A stretch of DNA of 64,000 nucleotides from Dillenia suffruticosa. Taxonomy: Eukaryota; Streptophyta; Magnoliopsida; Dilleniales; Dilleniaceae. The translations under genes and the position numbers were made by a program. Location: NCBI GenBank assembly GCA_033439265.1, contig JAVTVX010000004.1, positions 22,701,201 to 22,765,200 of the forward strand. The letters run 5' to 3'. Below, one piece after another: positions 1-21,959 of the stretch. The first letter of the stretch is position 1. Each line of letters opens with the position of its first letter. The notes beneath the pieces were generated by a model, which saw only the letters and a program-made list of their open reading frames with translations, was not told the origin of the DNA and ran no database searches.

Positions 1-254
1 ATTGGGGGGGGGGGGGAAATTGAATTTTTTCTTGAAAACAAAAAAAAAAAATGAAGGATCAGATGCTCATATTCTAAATAAGCAATGCAGTGATTGAGAA
101 ATTAATGTGCAATATTTTTTTATGAAAAATTAGAGTATTTAGGTAGTGAATAAATAATATTTTTCATCTGGGTTTTTTTTTTTTAAAAATATTTTTTAGA
201 GTTTGTTTAATTGAGATTTCTTTACGTTATGATTTTATGGTACATGAGAGAGAG

Positions 255-425
255 ACCAAACTTCCATGGGTATAGTGATAAACACTGCATTCTCTTAATC
301 ATAAATCTCGAATTCGAGTTATGTGAATAGAAAAAAGAATTTGAAAAAGTCAACTGCTTAATGGGCCTACAGTGCTCAAGTTGGATTAATCGGGTGAAAC
401 TCAGATATCTGTTTGTGATAAACAA
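255..425 (+). repeat. SINE-like repeat copy
   Basis: About 170 bp with the layout shared by many copies in this window: a head with a box-B-like GAATTCGAGTT, then a middle part, then the conserved tail GGATTAATCGGGTGAAA followed by CAGATATC. Close relatives lie at 56115-56275 and 61655-61820. Calling it a tRNA-derived SINE is inference from box-B-like sequence and copy number. Confidence 0.5.
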
Positions 426-1390
426 TACACTTACACCAAGAGAGAGAGAGAGTTATGCTTGGAAACAATCATTATTAGGAATAGTAATAAGTTAAGAAAG
501 TTAGGATTGATAGTTATGCCGGGATCTAAGCATTGAGTTAAGAAAGTTAGAGGCCTTAATTTATAATAAATAAATATATGAATATTATTTGACCAAAATT
601 TAAGGGCGCCTTAAGTAGGGGCTCTAGTCATCTTATTCCTGATATGGGGTACACCTGCTGCCCGAAACACAATAAAACTCATACACTCAATCTACCTTCC
701 ATAAATTTGCAAAATCAAAACCAAAACCAATATTTAGGCCGGACATGAGGCCAGAAGATAGAAGAAGAAGAAAATGTTCAAGGAGAAGGGGAGGAATAAA
801 AAAACATAAAAAGGGGTAAATGACATTTCCTCTGTGGTTTGGCCGAAGTCCACGTAACTCCAAAAAAAACTATCAATTTATATTCTTATAATTTAAAACA
901 GTGTGACAAGTGGATAAAAAAAATCATAAATAACAGAGTTTTCCAGGAGCTCGTAAAATATCGATTATATCCCTCTTAAAAGTTATTCTTTTTGAAAGTC
1001 TAAAACACACTTTGTTTTTTCTATTCTAGAGAGAGAGGACGATCGGCGATTGAATATTTTGAGTGAGGGAATTTTCCATTGAAACGAGGTGATAAGATCG
1101 AAGTTTTCTTTGGATCGAGAAAGGGAGATCAAAGGTATTATCAGGTAAAAAGTTATTGTTGTTATTGTTGTTGTTTTTCTTTTTCCCCATTTAGGGTTTC
1201 AATTATCCTCATTCCACACTTTTTAAAATCATAGAGGCATAAATTGTTATTTTTTTAACATAGGGGAGGTATGTGGATATCGGTCATGGGATGGGGCTAA
1301 GGATAATTTACCAAAAAAACAAAAACAAAATAGAAAGACTTGTGAGTGGAGGAGGAAGGGTGTAAAGGGAGGTGAAGCTAAATAATTTGA
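426..1390. other. gene-free 3' flank of the hexokinase gene
   Basis: No coding region is supported here. The stretch holds short GA runs and AT-rich spacer. It should include the 3' UTR and polyadenylation site of the minus-strand hexokinase gene, but I cannot place the cleavage site. Confidence 0.4.
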
Positions 1391-7927
<6,537 letters not shown>

Positions 7928-8300
7928 TATTATCTAAAATTTCCTCAAACCCCACAAAGAAAAACACCAAATTTCAACAAGTTTACGACTCCCCAGATCC
8001 CACCTCCTAAAACTGTGATCTGATAACAGAATTAAGGGTGTGAAGGATCTGACGAAAAGATTTTGTGAAATTATAGGTGAAGAAATACTCTACATAAAAA
8101 TTGGAAAATTTGGAGAACTTGCCTATGATCCGGAGTGTTTAGAGATCCTAAATAATCATAGACCTCTAAAGCACAGCGGACATTGATGGGAAAAAGTTCT
8201 GGACAGAATTCTTGCGAATGAGTTGCTATTTAATGGTGAAAATGAGGAAGAAGGACCCCCAGTGTGCTATTTTTTAATTCGGTCTAAAAATAGAGCTCAA
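7928..8300 (-). promoter_or_regulatory. hexokinase 5' leader and proximal promoter
   Basis: Upstream of the hexokinase ATG on the minus strand. An ATTAAATAG stretch at about 8226-8234 could serve as a TATA-like element about 300 bp before the start codon. No upstream ATG-led conserved reading frame is evident. Promoter assignment is positional inference. Confidence 0.3.
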
Positions 8301-8969
8301 TTTGAATCGATTATTTTTGCATAATTATGGTTGTACGTTCTGTCAAGGAACTGACAACAATGTCACCTTAAGTACAATCTCAAAAATCTGAAAACCACAG
8401 ATAATGATGGCAACGGATAAAAAAAAGAGAAAATCCATTTGTATTTAGAAGGCAACACGTGCAAAATAGTCAAAGGTTTTTTTGTTTATCCCACGCTTTT
8501 GTATCTTTATGTTAATCTTCCCAATAAAAAAAAAAGAACAAAAAACAAAAAACAAAACTGAACAGAACAGAACTTTGGATCACTTTTTTTTTTGGTCCAA
8601 TTTCCCGCCTTCAATTATTTATTTATTTATTCTTCTCCTCCCTTCATGTTGGGTTGAAAATGTAGACCTGAGCTATAAACTCCTATAAAGCATTCCAATT
8701 CAAACCTTTAAAATTTGCTTATTTTAAAAGTTTATATTGATATAAAATAAAGATTTTTTTAATTATTTTCTGAGTATAATGGTTATAGAGAATTGCTTGG
8801 TGGGCAATTATTAACGATCACAGATTATTATGGTCCTTGATTGATTATGAAAAGGTTATTCATTTTTTTAGTATACTTTCTTATCCATATTATTCAAATA
8901 TTCTTATCATGTTATCGTATCTCACTTTGGAAAAAAAAATAGGGTTATCTATTCATTTGTACTTGTTTT
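8301..8969. other. AT-rich spacer, nothing recognised
   Basis: Homopolymer A and T runs, no coding region or recognised element. Confidence 0.4.
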
Positions 8970-9209
8970 CAGAAGACTCTTAATCCATTCTGAAAAATCT
9001 GCTCCTCGTTGTACATCTACACACCTGTTCAGAAAACCCTGATCTATCTCAAAAAATCTACTCTTTAATACACATCCATAGTCGCATCTAAAAAACTCCT
9101 AATCCATTTTGAAAAAACTGCTATTCAATATGCACCCGCACTATCTCCGTAAGACCTTTGATCCGCTATGGAAAACTTGTTCTTCTATATATACTTATCG
9201 TATTTTTCA
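8970..9209. repeat. 60-bp minisatellite, four units
   Basis: Four diverged tandem units start at 8970, 9030, 9090 and about 9150. Each has the pattern CAGAARACYCTRATCCATY, then TGAAAAATCTGCT, then a variable AT-rich part. The spacing is a near-constant 60 bp although unit sequences differ widely, so the array is old. Confidence 0.75.
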
Positions 9210-9702
9210 TAATTAATTAGTTTTTGTTACACCATATTAAAGAAAATATGAATAAATATATTATATATCAAAATCAAATCAAGATACATATTTGATTTTT
9301 TTTATTATTTTTATATGTGTAATAACTGTTTCTACATATGTGGTTATGAATTTTCTATATAAATTTAAATTATTGTAATAATTCATTGAGGTAATGGATC
9401 ATTAAACTTCATATTATTATATTATTCTCCATCTTAAATATGATATTAAAGTCATATTCATTCTTATTCATATTATTTTTTTTTTATCTAATACAGGAAT
9501 AATATGTTTGAAATGTTGGGAGGCCTCAAATTATTTGACTCATCAAATAAAATATTTAAAATAGTAAATCAATAATATACATCATGCATTAGAGAATTTT
9601 TTTTAATAAATTATATTAGTATAAATATGTTATCTTATTTGTTGAGTTAAATGATATTAATCTCAAAAAATACATACCAAAAATACAAAATTTCGCCATT
9701 CA

Positions 9703-9960
9703 TGTGTGACTAGGAGTCCACTAACTTGACTTGAAAGACATGATTGAAAACCCTTAAAGGCAATAAATTTAGACAATATAACTTTCTCAATTTTAATTTT
9801 ATATATTATCTTTCCCTTATGATAATGTTGGGTTTTTCTTTTTATCTTTCATTTAAATATAGGCAATAATTCATCCTGCAAGAGCATCTAGTTCCACAAG
9901 CTGACACAAAAGTCTTGATTTTGCAAGAAATCAAGTACCACAGAGGGCCAACTACCAAAT
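9703..9960. repeat. dispersed repeat, copy 1
   Basis: Contains GACTTGAAAGACATGATTG and a later stretch on the pattern TCATCCTGCAAGAGCATCTA followed by GTTCCAC. Both blocks recur in the same order at 11034-11290, so the two regions are diverged copies. Identity of the repeat is unknown. Confidence 0.6.
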
Positions 9961-10004
9961 CCCCCCATCAAATTTCGAATAAGAAAGAAAGGACCTGTAA
10001 AATT

Positions 10005-10185
10005 GTTTAGTTGCTCTGATGGATAGGGTATTAGTATCTCTTAAGGATTCGAGTTCAAATATTATGTATGAAGAAAATAGGTGTTGGGTGAGTTTTGTTT
10101 TTTTAAGTTCAATACAATTCAAATCAAATTTAGTTCGATTCAAAATAATTATCGAAAAAAAATAATAGTCTAAGTGCATTTTGTA
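10005..10185 (+). repeat. SINE-like repeat copy
   Basis: Head with a box-A-like GCTCTGATGGATAGGGTATTA and box-B-like GGATTCGAGTTCAAAT, then an AT-rich body that includes AATTCAAATCAAATTTAG, ending in a short A run. The tRNA-like head fits a tRNA-derived SINE. Confidence 0.45.
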
Positions 10186-10448
10186 TTTAAAACCAAAACG
10201 GTAGACCTAAATTATGATATAGTTTTTATTTTAATTATATCAAATCTTATAAATTAATCAGAAGTCAAATTAAAACTATTTGATACTTGTATTATCTTAA
10301 GTGGTGAAGTGTTTCCCTGATTAAACTTGTCAATGCCCTTTTCACGATGACAAGCAAAATGAACATATTCATCTCTTATTTGTTTATACCAATTTGACAT
10401 TTATTAACACCAACATAAGTTTACATAATTTTGTTGGTTTTCCCCCAC

Positions 10449-10815
10449 ATTTTTGGGCAATGCTAAACAAAGCCCCGAAGGTTTGCTAGGCTAACTTTGT
10501 TCTATTTTAGACCACATTTTCTCTCTTTTTTCACTCACATTTTTCTTTTTGGATTGAAAAGATATGCATTGCTTATCTCTTTTTTTTTATATAAATTATC
10601 GGTATTAAATAATCATATTAAATCTCATTTTTGGATAATACTAAACAAAGCCTTGAAGGGTTGCTAAGCTAACTATATTCTAGTTTAGACCACATTTTCT
10701 CTCTTTTTTCCCCCACATTTTTCTTTTTGGATTGAAAAGATATGCATTGCTTATCCATTTTTTTTATTTTAAATTATCGATATCAAGTAATTACATTAAA
10801 TCTGATTAAATTACA
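10449..10815. repeat. tandem duplication of about 182 bp
   Basis: Two adjacent copies (about 10449-10630 and 10631-10815). Shared landmarks are CTAAACAAAGCC, GACCACATTTTCTCTC and GGATTGAAAAGATATGCATT, in identical order and spacing. Differences are scattered substitutions. No coding potential. Confidence 0.8.
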
Positions 10816-11033
10816 TTTGAGTTTGATAGAATTCTAGATAAAACTTTTTTGATGTTCATTTTTTTCAAACACAATACTCAAATCTGAAACATTATTTAAT
10901 TCTAGTAATCAGAAACCTTATTTAAAAAGTATTCATCTTTAATCACTGTATCAACTAGGCTTTGGTATTGCTTATCCACGAGAGTTGCTTATTTTGAAAG
11001 TTGGGAATTAATAGACAAGTACATGTACAAGAG

Positions 11034-11290
11034 GGTGTGATTAGGAGATCACTAATTTGACTTGAAAGACATGATTGAAAAGGTAGAGACAATAGATTTG
11101 GATGATATAAGTTATTCAAAATTGATTGTATATATTCTCTCTCACTAACTTGAGATGCTGATTATTTCCATATTAATATATTTGGATAAGGATACCATAA
11201 CTCATCATGCAGGAGCACCTAATTCCACGACCGTAGGCATAAAGGCCTTATTTTGTAAGGAATAAATCGAGTTAGCCAAGAGAACAAAGG
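11034..11290. repeat. dispersed repeat, copy 2
   Basis: Second copy of the repeat at 9703-9960, sharing GACTTGAAAGACATGATTG and CATCATGCAGGAGCACCTAA. Confidence 0.6.
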
Positions 11291-11984
11291 CTCAACCCCC
11301 GAACTCATGGGCCATAATAGATCTCCAACAAGGAAGAAAGCATCAACAACATCTGTAAAGCCAGATTTTCCATTTCCCCACCTCTTACAGATTGAGATAG
11401 TATTTGAAAATTATATAAAAGGATAATTTCTTTGAAAAAAATAGAAGTTTTACTGAAATAGTGATTGAGGTTAATAGTGAGAACTAACAATTGCAGATTC
11501 TTCCGCCAACTAGCAAAGGCTCAAAACCAATAGTATGGAATATTTTCTTTTTCCAAGCGAAATCCCCAAACACATGAAAGAGCGAAGAAAATAATTCAGC
11601 AAGCGCATCTAATAGTTGAATTTTTTTTCTTTATCTTTTATCTCCCTTCCAATCTCTTTTATTTAGTCATTCTTTTTTATTATTATTATTTGACTATTAG
11701 TATTCGAAAACTCAACTAATCCGATTTGAGTAATTATGAATCCAATTTAAGAGTTGAATCTTCAGCATGTTAAAGGAATCTAGTATCCTGACACTAGAAT
11801 CTCATTGGTTTTTTATTTAGATATTCACTAACCAAGAAAAATGAATGGCAATGCAAACAGGGGTTTATGAGGAATACCATTGGTGCATCTAAAAGAACTC
11901 GTGCATTTTGCAGTACAATTGGTGCATCCAGCTTCACAAAGTTGTGTCTATATTGAATCACAAAGCACTTAGCTTAGCCCTTGC

Positions 11985-12113
11985 CGAGAGACCTAAGTGA
12001 TAAAAAGTTTTTGTTCAAGTGTCGAGATTTACTATTCAAACTTTTATAAATACGTGTATTTTCTTGATTATGATAACTCCTATGTAATCCCAAAAAAAAA
12101 AAAAAAAAACAAA
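11985..12113 (+). repeat. SINE-like repeat with poly(A) tail
   Basis: Box-A-like GAGAGACCTAAGTGATAAAAAG, box-B-like TGTCGAGATTTACTATTC, ending in a run of about 17 A. A shortened version lies at the matching place in the other duplicate (13735-13815), so it predates the segmental duplication. Confidence 0.5.
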
Positions 12114-12259
12114 GCACTTTGGCCATGGGGACTTGTGTCTCTTCCTTGGGATTTATATTGAATCACCGAGGCCACTGGGACTTGGATCTCTTTCCTGAGC
12201 ATTGCATTATACTCATGGTGGACAAGGAATTGCAATTCTTCCCATTCTTCAAATTCAAT

Positions 12260-12457
12260 ATGCTTCTTAGAGTTCTAATGGCTTGATTGTGTTGCGTGAC
12301 CCTCCTTCGTCTCTGTGTCGCCTCATTTGGGAAGATTGCATGGGATTGGAGAGGTCCAGGGGCAGAAGCGCTTCCTAGTGCTTGGTTCTCTCTGTTCCGG
12401 TGTTTTGTTCTTCTCCCCCAGTACCCAAAAAAAAAAAAAATGCCTTTTAGAGTTCTA
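12260..12457 (+). mobile_element. 5'-truncated L1-type LINE tail with target-site duplication
   Basis: A short LINE end (12278-12439) finishing in a poly(A) run, flanked by ATGCTTCTTAGAGTTCTA (12260-12277) and its near-identical copy (12440-12457). The translated body reads NGLIVLRDPPSSLCRLIWED and then a stop. This is the end of ORF2 after the RNase H domain, as the longer second copy shows. The 3' UTR ends GTACCCAAAA, like the GTACCAAAA end of the large LINE at 58705-60467. Confidence 0.75.
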
Positions 12458-12488
12458 GATCAAAGTGCTAGTCTGATTACACTACTCA

Positions 12489-12700
12489 ACAAATGCGTGT
12501 GCTGATCACTTGGCTCAGCTAGGCCAGCGAAGTGCTAATGGCTTGATTGTGTTGCGTGACCCTCCTTGTCTCTGTGTCGCCTCATTAGGGAAGATTGCAT
12601 GGGATTGGAGAGGTCCAGGGGCAGAAGCGCTTCCTAGTGCTTGGTTCTCTCTGTTCTGGTGTTTCGTTCTTCTCCCCCAGTACCAAAAAAAAAAAATAAA
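12489..12700 (+). mobile_element. second, slightly longer 5'-truncated LINE tail
   Basis: Nearly identical to the copy 260 bp upstream but extends further 5'. It adds codons reading NACADHLAQLGQRSANG, the C-terminal end of a plant LINE RNase H domain. Poly(A) tail at about 12684-12700. About 50 bp of target sequence (12440-12489) is repeated after it (12702-12751), much longer than a usual LINE duplication, so local recombination may have contributed. Confidence 0.75.
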
Positions 12701-13226
12701 TAATGCTTCTTAGAGTTCTAGATCAAGGTGCTAGTCTGATTACACTACTCAATGCCCTTTACAAGAATAACTCATATCTGTTCGTATCATATTAATGATA
12801 TGTTGAAAGCAATTTTTACAACTTTCTGATACTAAGACAATATTTACAAGTAGTCATTAGCATTACCAATTTAGCTGGTTAATTACCTATAGTCAGACAT
12901 TTGCCCCCGCAGCTAATTTTTTCCTTCATACTTTCTTGATGGACCTAACGCCACCGCTGGCAGTCCACTAAGCATATTTTTGCCGATTCTTAAAATCAAA
13001 ACCTTCGACCCCATGCCAACGCACATACTGATAGAGACATGAATAAGGCAAGAGGAAAAAGGAGAGATACAATTCACCAAAAAAAAAAAGGAGAGATACA
13101 AGGGAACAAAAGGTCTGAGATACATTAAAATAATGGATCAAGTTTACAAGAGATGGGTTAAATAAGAACACAAAAAAAAGCAGACCCAATCTCTTCAACA
13201 TCCAAAATACTCCCTCCACAAATATG

Positions 13227-13515
13227 AAGAGTTATATTGAAGAAAGTAATGGCCATTCATTTTGTAAGAGAACAGCCTCTACAACTCTTCTCAAAGTATC
13301 GCACTCAATTATAAATGGTTGAGTGAAGTCCAGCATAACCAACACAGGGGCATGAATCATCGCTAATTGTAATGCATCAATGGCTCTGTTGACTTCCATT
13401 GACCAAGCAAACTTGTGTTGTCCATCTATTTTTAACAAATTCGTGAGAGATCTAGTTATTTTTCCATAATCATGAATGAGCCGTCTATAGTATCCGGTTA
13501 TTTTCCCATACTTTT
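13227..13515 (-). pseudogene. Ty3/gypsy reverse transcriptase-RNase H fragment
   Basis: Minus-strand translation gives KITGYYRRLIHDYGKITRSL, then a segment reading KIDGQHKFAWSMEVNRAIDA, then APVLVMLDFTQPFIIECD. This is the junction of the RT thumb and RNase H in Ty3/gypsy pol (compare the family pattern GYYRRFI, then PVLxLPDFxxPFxIExDAS). Only about 95 codons are present, without LTRs or other pol domains. It lies exactly between the two segmental-duplication copies. Confidence 0.75.
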
Positions 13516-13537
13516 TTTAAGAGCTTGTTCTCCGGCA

Positions 13538-14605
13538 CCTTAAAGGAGTCTAGTATCCTGACACTAGACTTTCATTGGTTTTTTATTTAGAAATTCACTA
13601 GCCAAGAAAAATGAATGGCAATGCAAACAGGGGAGGAATACCATTGGTGCATCTAAAAGAACTCGAGCATTTTGCAGTACAATTGGTGTATCCAGCTTCA
13701 CAAAGTTGTGTCTATATTGAATCATAAAGCACTTAGATTAGCCCTTGCAATTCAAACTTGTGTATTTTTTCACAATTTTCATTTCCCCTAGGTAATCCCA
13801 CAAAAAAAAAAAAAAGGACAGAGCACTTGGCCACAGGGACTTGTGTCTCTTGGGATTTATATTGAATCACCAAGGCCACTGGGACTTGGATCTCTTTCTT
13901 GAGCATTGAACTATACTCATGGTGGACGAGGAATTGCAATTCTTCTCATTCTTCAAATTCAATACGCATCTTACCGATACTTCGTTGATCTAGTGGAAAG
14001 AGTACTAACACTCCACACCAAGAACTGGGGTTCGAGTCTTGATAGTAACAAAATTTCAGATACTCAACGATGAACCAAATCCAAAGGACCAAAAAAAAAA
14101 ATATGCGCCTTGGAGTTCTAAATCAAGGTGCCAGTCTGATTACACTACTTCATGCCCTTTACAAGAATAACTCATGGCTGCTCATATCATATTAAAGATA
14201 TGTTGAAAGCAATTTTGACACAACCATCTGATACTAAGACAATATTTACAAGTAGTCATTAGTATTATCAATTTTGCTGGTTAATTACCTATAGCCAGAC
14301 ACTTGCCCCGGCAGCTAATTTTTTCCCATCAAACTTTCTTGATAGACCAAACGCCACCGCTGGCAGTCCACTAAGCATATTTTCGTCAGTTCTTAAAATC
14401 AAAAACCCAACCCCATGCCAGCGCGCATACAGATAGAGACATGGAAAAGGCAAGAGAAAGAAGGAGAGATACAAGGTAACAAAAGGTCTGAGATACAATA
14501 AAATGATGGATCGAGTTTACATGAGATGGGTTAAATAAGAACACAAAGAAAAGCACACCCAATTTCTCCAGCATCCAAAATACTCCCTCCACAAATATAA
14601 ACACC
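13538..14605. repeat. segmental duplication, proximal copy (next to poly(A) polymerase)
   Basis: Counterpart of 11766-13223. It runs to within about 300 bp of the poly(A) polymerase stop codon and may include part of its 3' UTR. It carries a SINE (13974-14103) absent from the other copy. Confidence 0.85.
13974..14103 (+). mobile_element. tRNA-derived SINE
   Basis: Box A TTGATCTAGTGGAAAGAGTA, then box B GGGGTTCGAGTCTTG about 40 bp later, the spacing of an internal RNA polymerase III promoter, ending in a run of 11 A. It is flanked by diverged copies of one site (AATACGCATCTTA on the left, AATATGCGCCTTG on the right), consistent with a target-site duplication. Confidence 0.8.
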
Positions 14606-14901
14606 ATCCCAACCCCTCATACCTAGGAAAAATAAAAAATAAAAGAAAAAACCTTTTTTTCTCTTTGTTTTTCTACTTTTTTTCTTTTTTTCCCTATAAA
14701 AGGAAAGACAAAATGATAATGAACCTAACCTACTCCCTGCAACTCCACATCACATCCTAGTGACCCCACAAGAGCATAAGGAGACTTCACAGAATTTACA
14801 GCTGCGCATACGAAACACACTTTCATACCGTACATGAAAGGCACCAAGACGAAAGTTATGAATCTCCTGAAAGCTCTCACGAGTTTGCTGCTGTTTGGAT
14901 G
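14606..14901 (-). other. poly(A) polymerase 3' UTR region
   Basis: Directly downstream of the proposed stop codon, with polypyrimidine and polypurine runs and no further coding potential. The minus-strand T-rich and GT-rich stretches are compatible with a plant 3' UTR; the cleavage site is not resolved. Confidence 0.35.
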
Positions 14902-20237
<5,336 letters not shown>

Positions 20238-20740
20238 TTTTGCCCCAGAAAACGAATAGTGAACAAGAAAGATTCACACACCCAGAAATTAAAATTGCCC
20301 TAATTCTAATTCGGACTTAAATCAAGAAACCCTTTTTTTGTTGTTTTTAAAAATAAGAAACTCATAAAGGAAAACGCATTCTTAACCCCAATTCTAAATC
20401 AAAGATTCTCAAACTGACAATCAGAAAAGCCCCCCAAATCAAAGAAAGACACGGAAACAAAATAGGAATGAAGGAAGAAAGAAAAACCCAATCAAGACCG
20501 AAAACTCAAACAGACAATCAGAAAAGCCCCCAGATCAAAGAAAGACACCGAAACAAAAAAGAAACGAAGGAAGAAAGAAAGCCCAATCAAGATCGAAAAC
20601 AACCGAACCCTAGAAATTTTGATAAACGAGATCAGACGTCGACACAAAGGTTTTCGATTTGCGGAGGGGAGAGAGAGAGAGAGGGGGCAAAGAAGGTTCC
20701 TTGGGGATGACGATTGGGGTCCGACGCGGAGGCTGATTTT
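20238..20740 (-). promoter_or_regulatory. poly(A) polymerase 5' leader and promoter region
   Basis: On the gene strand it is rich in CT and TTTC motifs, with TCTCTCTC runs near 20670-20690, typical of plant core promoters and leaders. No TATA box is obvious. It holds a 97-bp tandem duplication (20416-20608). Confidence 0.45.
20416..20608. repeat. 97-bp tandem duplication in the poly(A) polymerase leader
   Basis: GACAATCAGAAAAGCCCCC starts at 20416 and again at 20513. The copies share AAAGAAAGACAC, GGAAACAAAA, GAAGGAAGAAAG and CCCAATCAAGA in the same order, with few differences, so the duplication is fairly recent. Confidence 0.9.
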
Positions 20741-20775
20741 TATTGGGATATTTTAATTTGACCGACACCGTTTCG

Positions 20776-20777
<2 letters not shown>

Positions 20778-20820
<43 letters not shown>
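20778..20820. repeat. GA microsatellite
   Basis: About 20 uninterrupted GA units just upstream of the poly(A) polymerase gene (CT on the gene strand). Confidence 0.97.
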
Positions 20821-20823
<3 letters not shown>

Positions 20824-20939
20824 TATTAAGAAATTGAATTGCTAGATTCGGTGGTTTTAGACTCGTAGTGTGATGGGGCAATTGACATCTGGTTGGAGTT
20901 GGGATAGGAATGCAGCTCGGAATCCTTAACCTCTTCACA

Positions 20940-21530
20940 TTTTATTTTAATTTATTATTTTTATTTATAATATTACTATAATTTAAAATATAAAATTCTT
21001 ATTACAAATTATTAAAAAATTATAAATAAAAGTAAGTTTTATAAAAAAAAATTAAAATAAAATATTATTATATTAATAATTTTTATATTAAAATTTATAC
21101 ATAATTTTAAATAAGTTTATTAGGTCTTATTAGAAGGAGATGCCTCTTGAGATTCTTATAAGTATTTTTTTTTTCCTTCCTCTTTTTCCTTTGAATATTT
21201 TAATTTTTGAGAAATTGTTTTAGAGTCTTGCAATATATTCTTTCTATTACTTTCCTTTCACATATCTCGTTTTTAAAAAATAAAATATAAAAATGAGATA
21301 ACGAGTATTTTTACATTTTGTTTTAGTAATTTTTGTATTAAATTAATTCATATACGCGTATTTATATAAAATTTTAAATTTTATGATCATGAACCCAATC
21401 CCCTATACACAAAAGTTTAAGCAATTGCCCTTGACAAAATGTGTAGTAAATCCATGGTTGAATGCTCTTCCATGGTGTAACCATGGCTTAATGATTTGGT
21501 GGAGTTGTGCGGAGCCGAAGTGTATTCAAC
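20940..21530. other. AT-rich spacer, nothing recognised
   Basis: Very AT-rich, no coding region. Start of a gene-free desert of about 8.6 kb. Confidence 0.5.
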
Positions 21531-21719
21531 ACTCAGTTGATTTAGTATAATATGATATTAAATTCTTTAATCAAGATTACAAATTCGACTCGCGATTTGG
21601 ACATATAATAGATTACGTTGAGAGGATAATCTCTTAAATTAGTCACCGTAAATCTCGAATCAGATTAATCGAAATATGACTTTAGATACCGATTGATATA
21701 GTATTTTAAAAAAAAAAAA
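21531..21719 (+). repeat. SINE copy, long family
   Basis: Box-A-like AGTTGATTTAGTATAATATG, box-B-like AAATTCGACTCGCGATTTGG, tail TCAGATTAATCGAAATATGA then GATACCGATTGATATAGTA, and a poly(A) run. Same architecture as 24792-24991. Confidence 0.65.
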
Positions 21720-21959
21720 TAAAGTGCATCAATAGGAACAATCATCTCTTATCCAAAATGACAAATTACTTATTAATTCACTAATTAAATATCAATATTT
21801 TTAAATAAAATTTTATATTCAAAACTTATGTATGAAAAAAATATATATTAAAAAAGTTTTATCTTTTAAAATTCTAATTTAACTCAAATCAGATTAAATC
21901 GAATTTACATAATTACCAAATACAAGTCATTTATTAAAAAAAAAAACTCTTAAAATAGT

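Larger units (their letters stand above)
11766..13223. repeat. segmental duplication, distal copy
   Basis: Matches 13538-14605 over its whole length apart from insertions. Shared landmarks: GAATCTAGTATCCTGACACT, AATGAATGGCAATGCAAACA, CCACTGGGACTTGGATCTC, ACGCCACCGCTGGCAGTCCA and CCAAAATACTCCCTCCACAA. This copy holds two LINE-tail insertions that the other lacks. The proximal copy adjoins the poly(A) polymerase 3' end, so this is probably a duplicate of that gene's downstream flank. Confidence 0.85.

Noticed and set aside
8960-9210. CRISPR-like array from regularly spaced repeats
   Set aside because: Units are contiguous 60-bp tandem repeats without unique spacers, in a plant nuclear genome.
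13974-14050. A functional tRNA gene
   Set aside because: Box A and B are present, but the sequence does not fold as a cloverleaf with a proper anticodon arm and ends in poly(A); it is a SINE.
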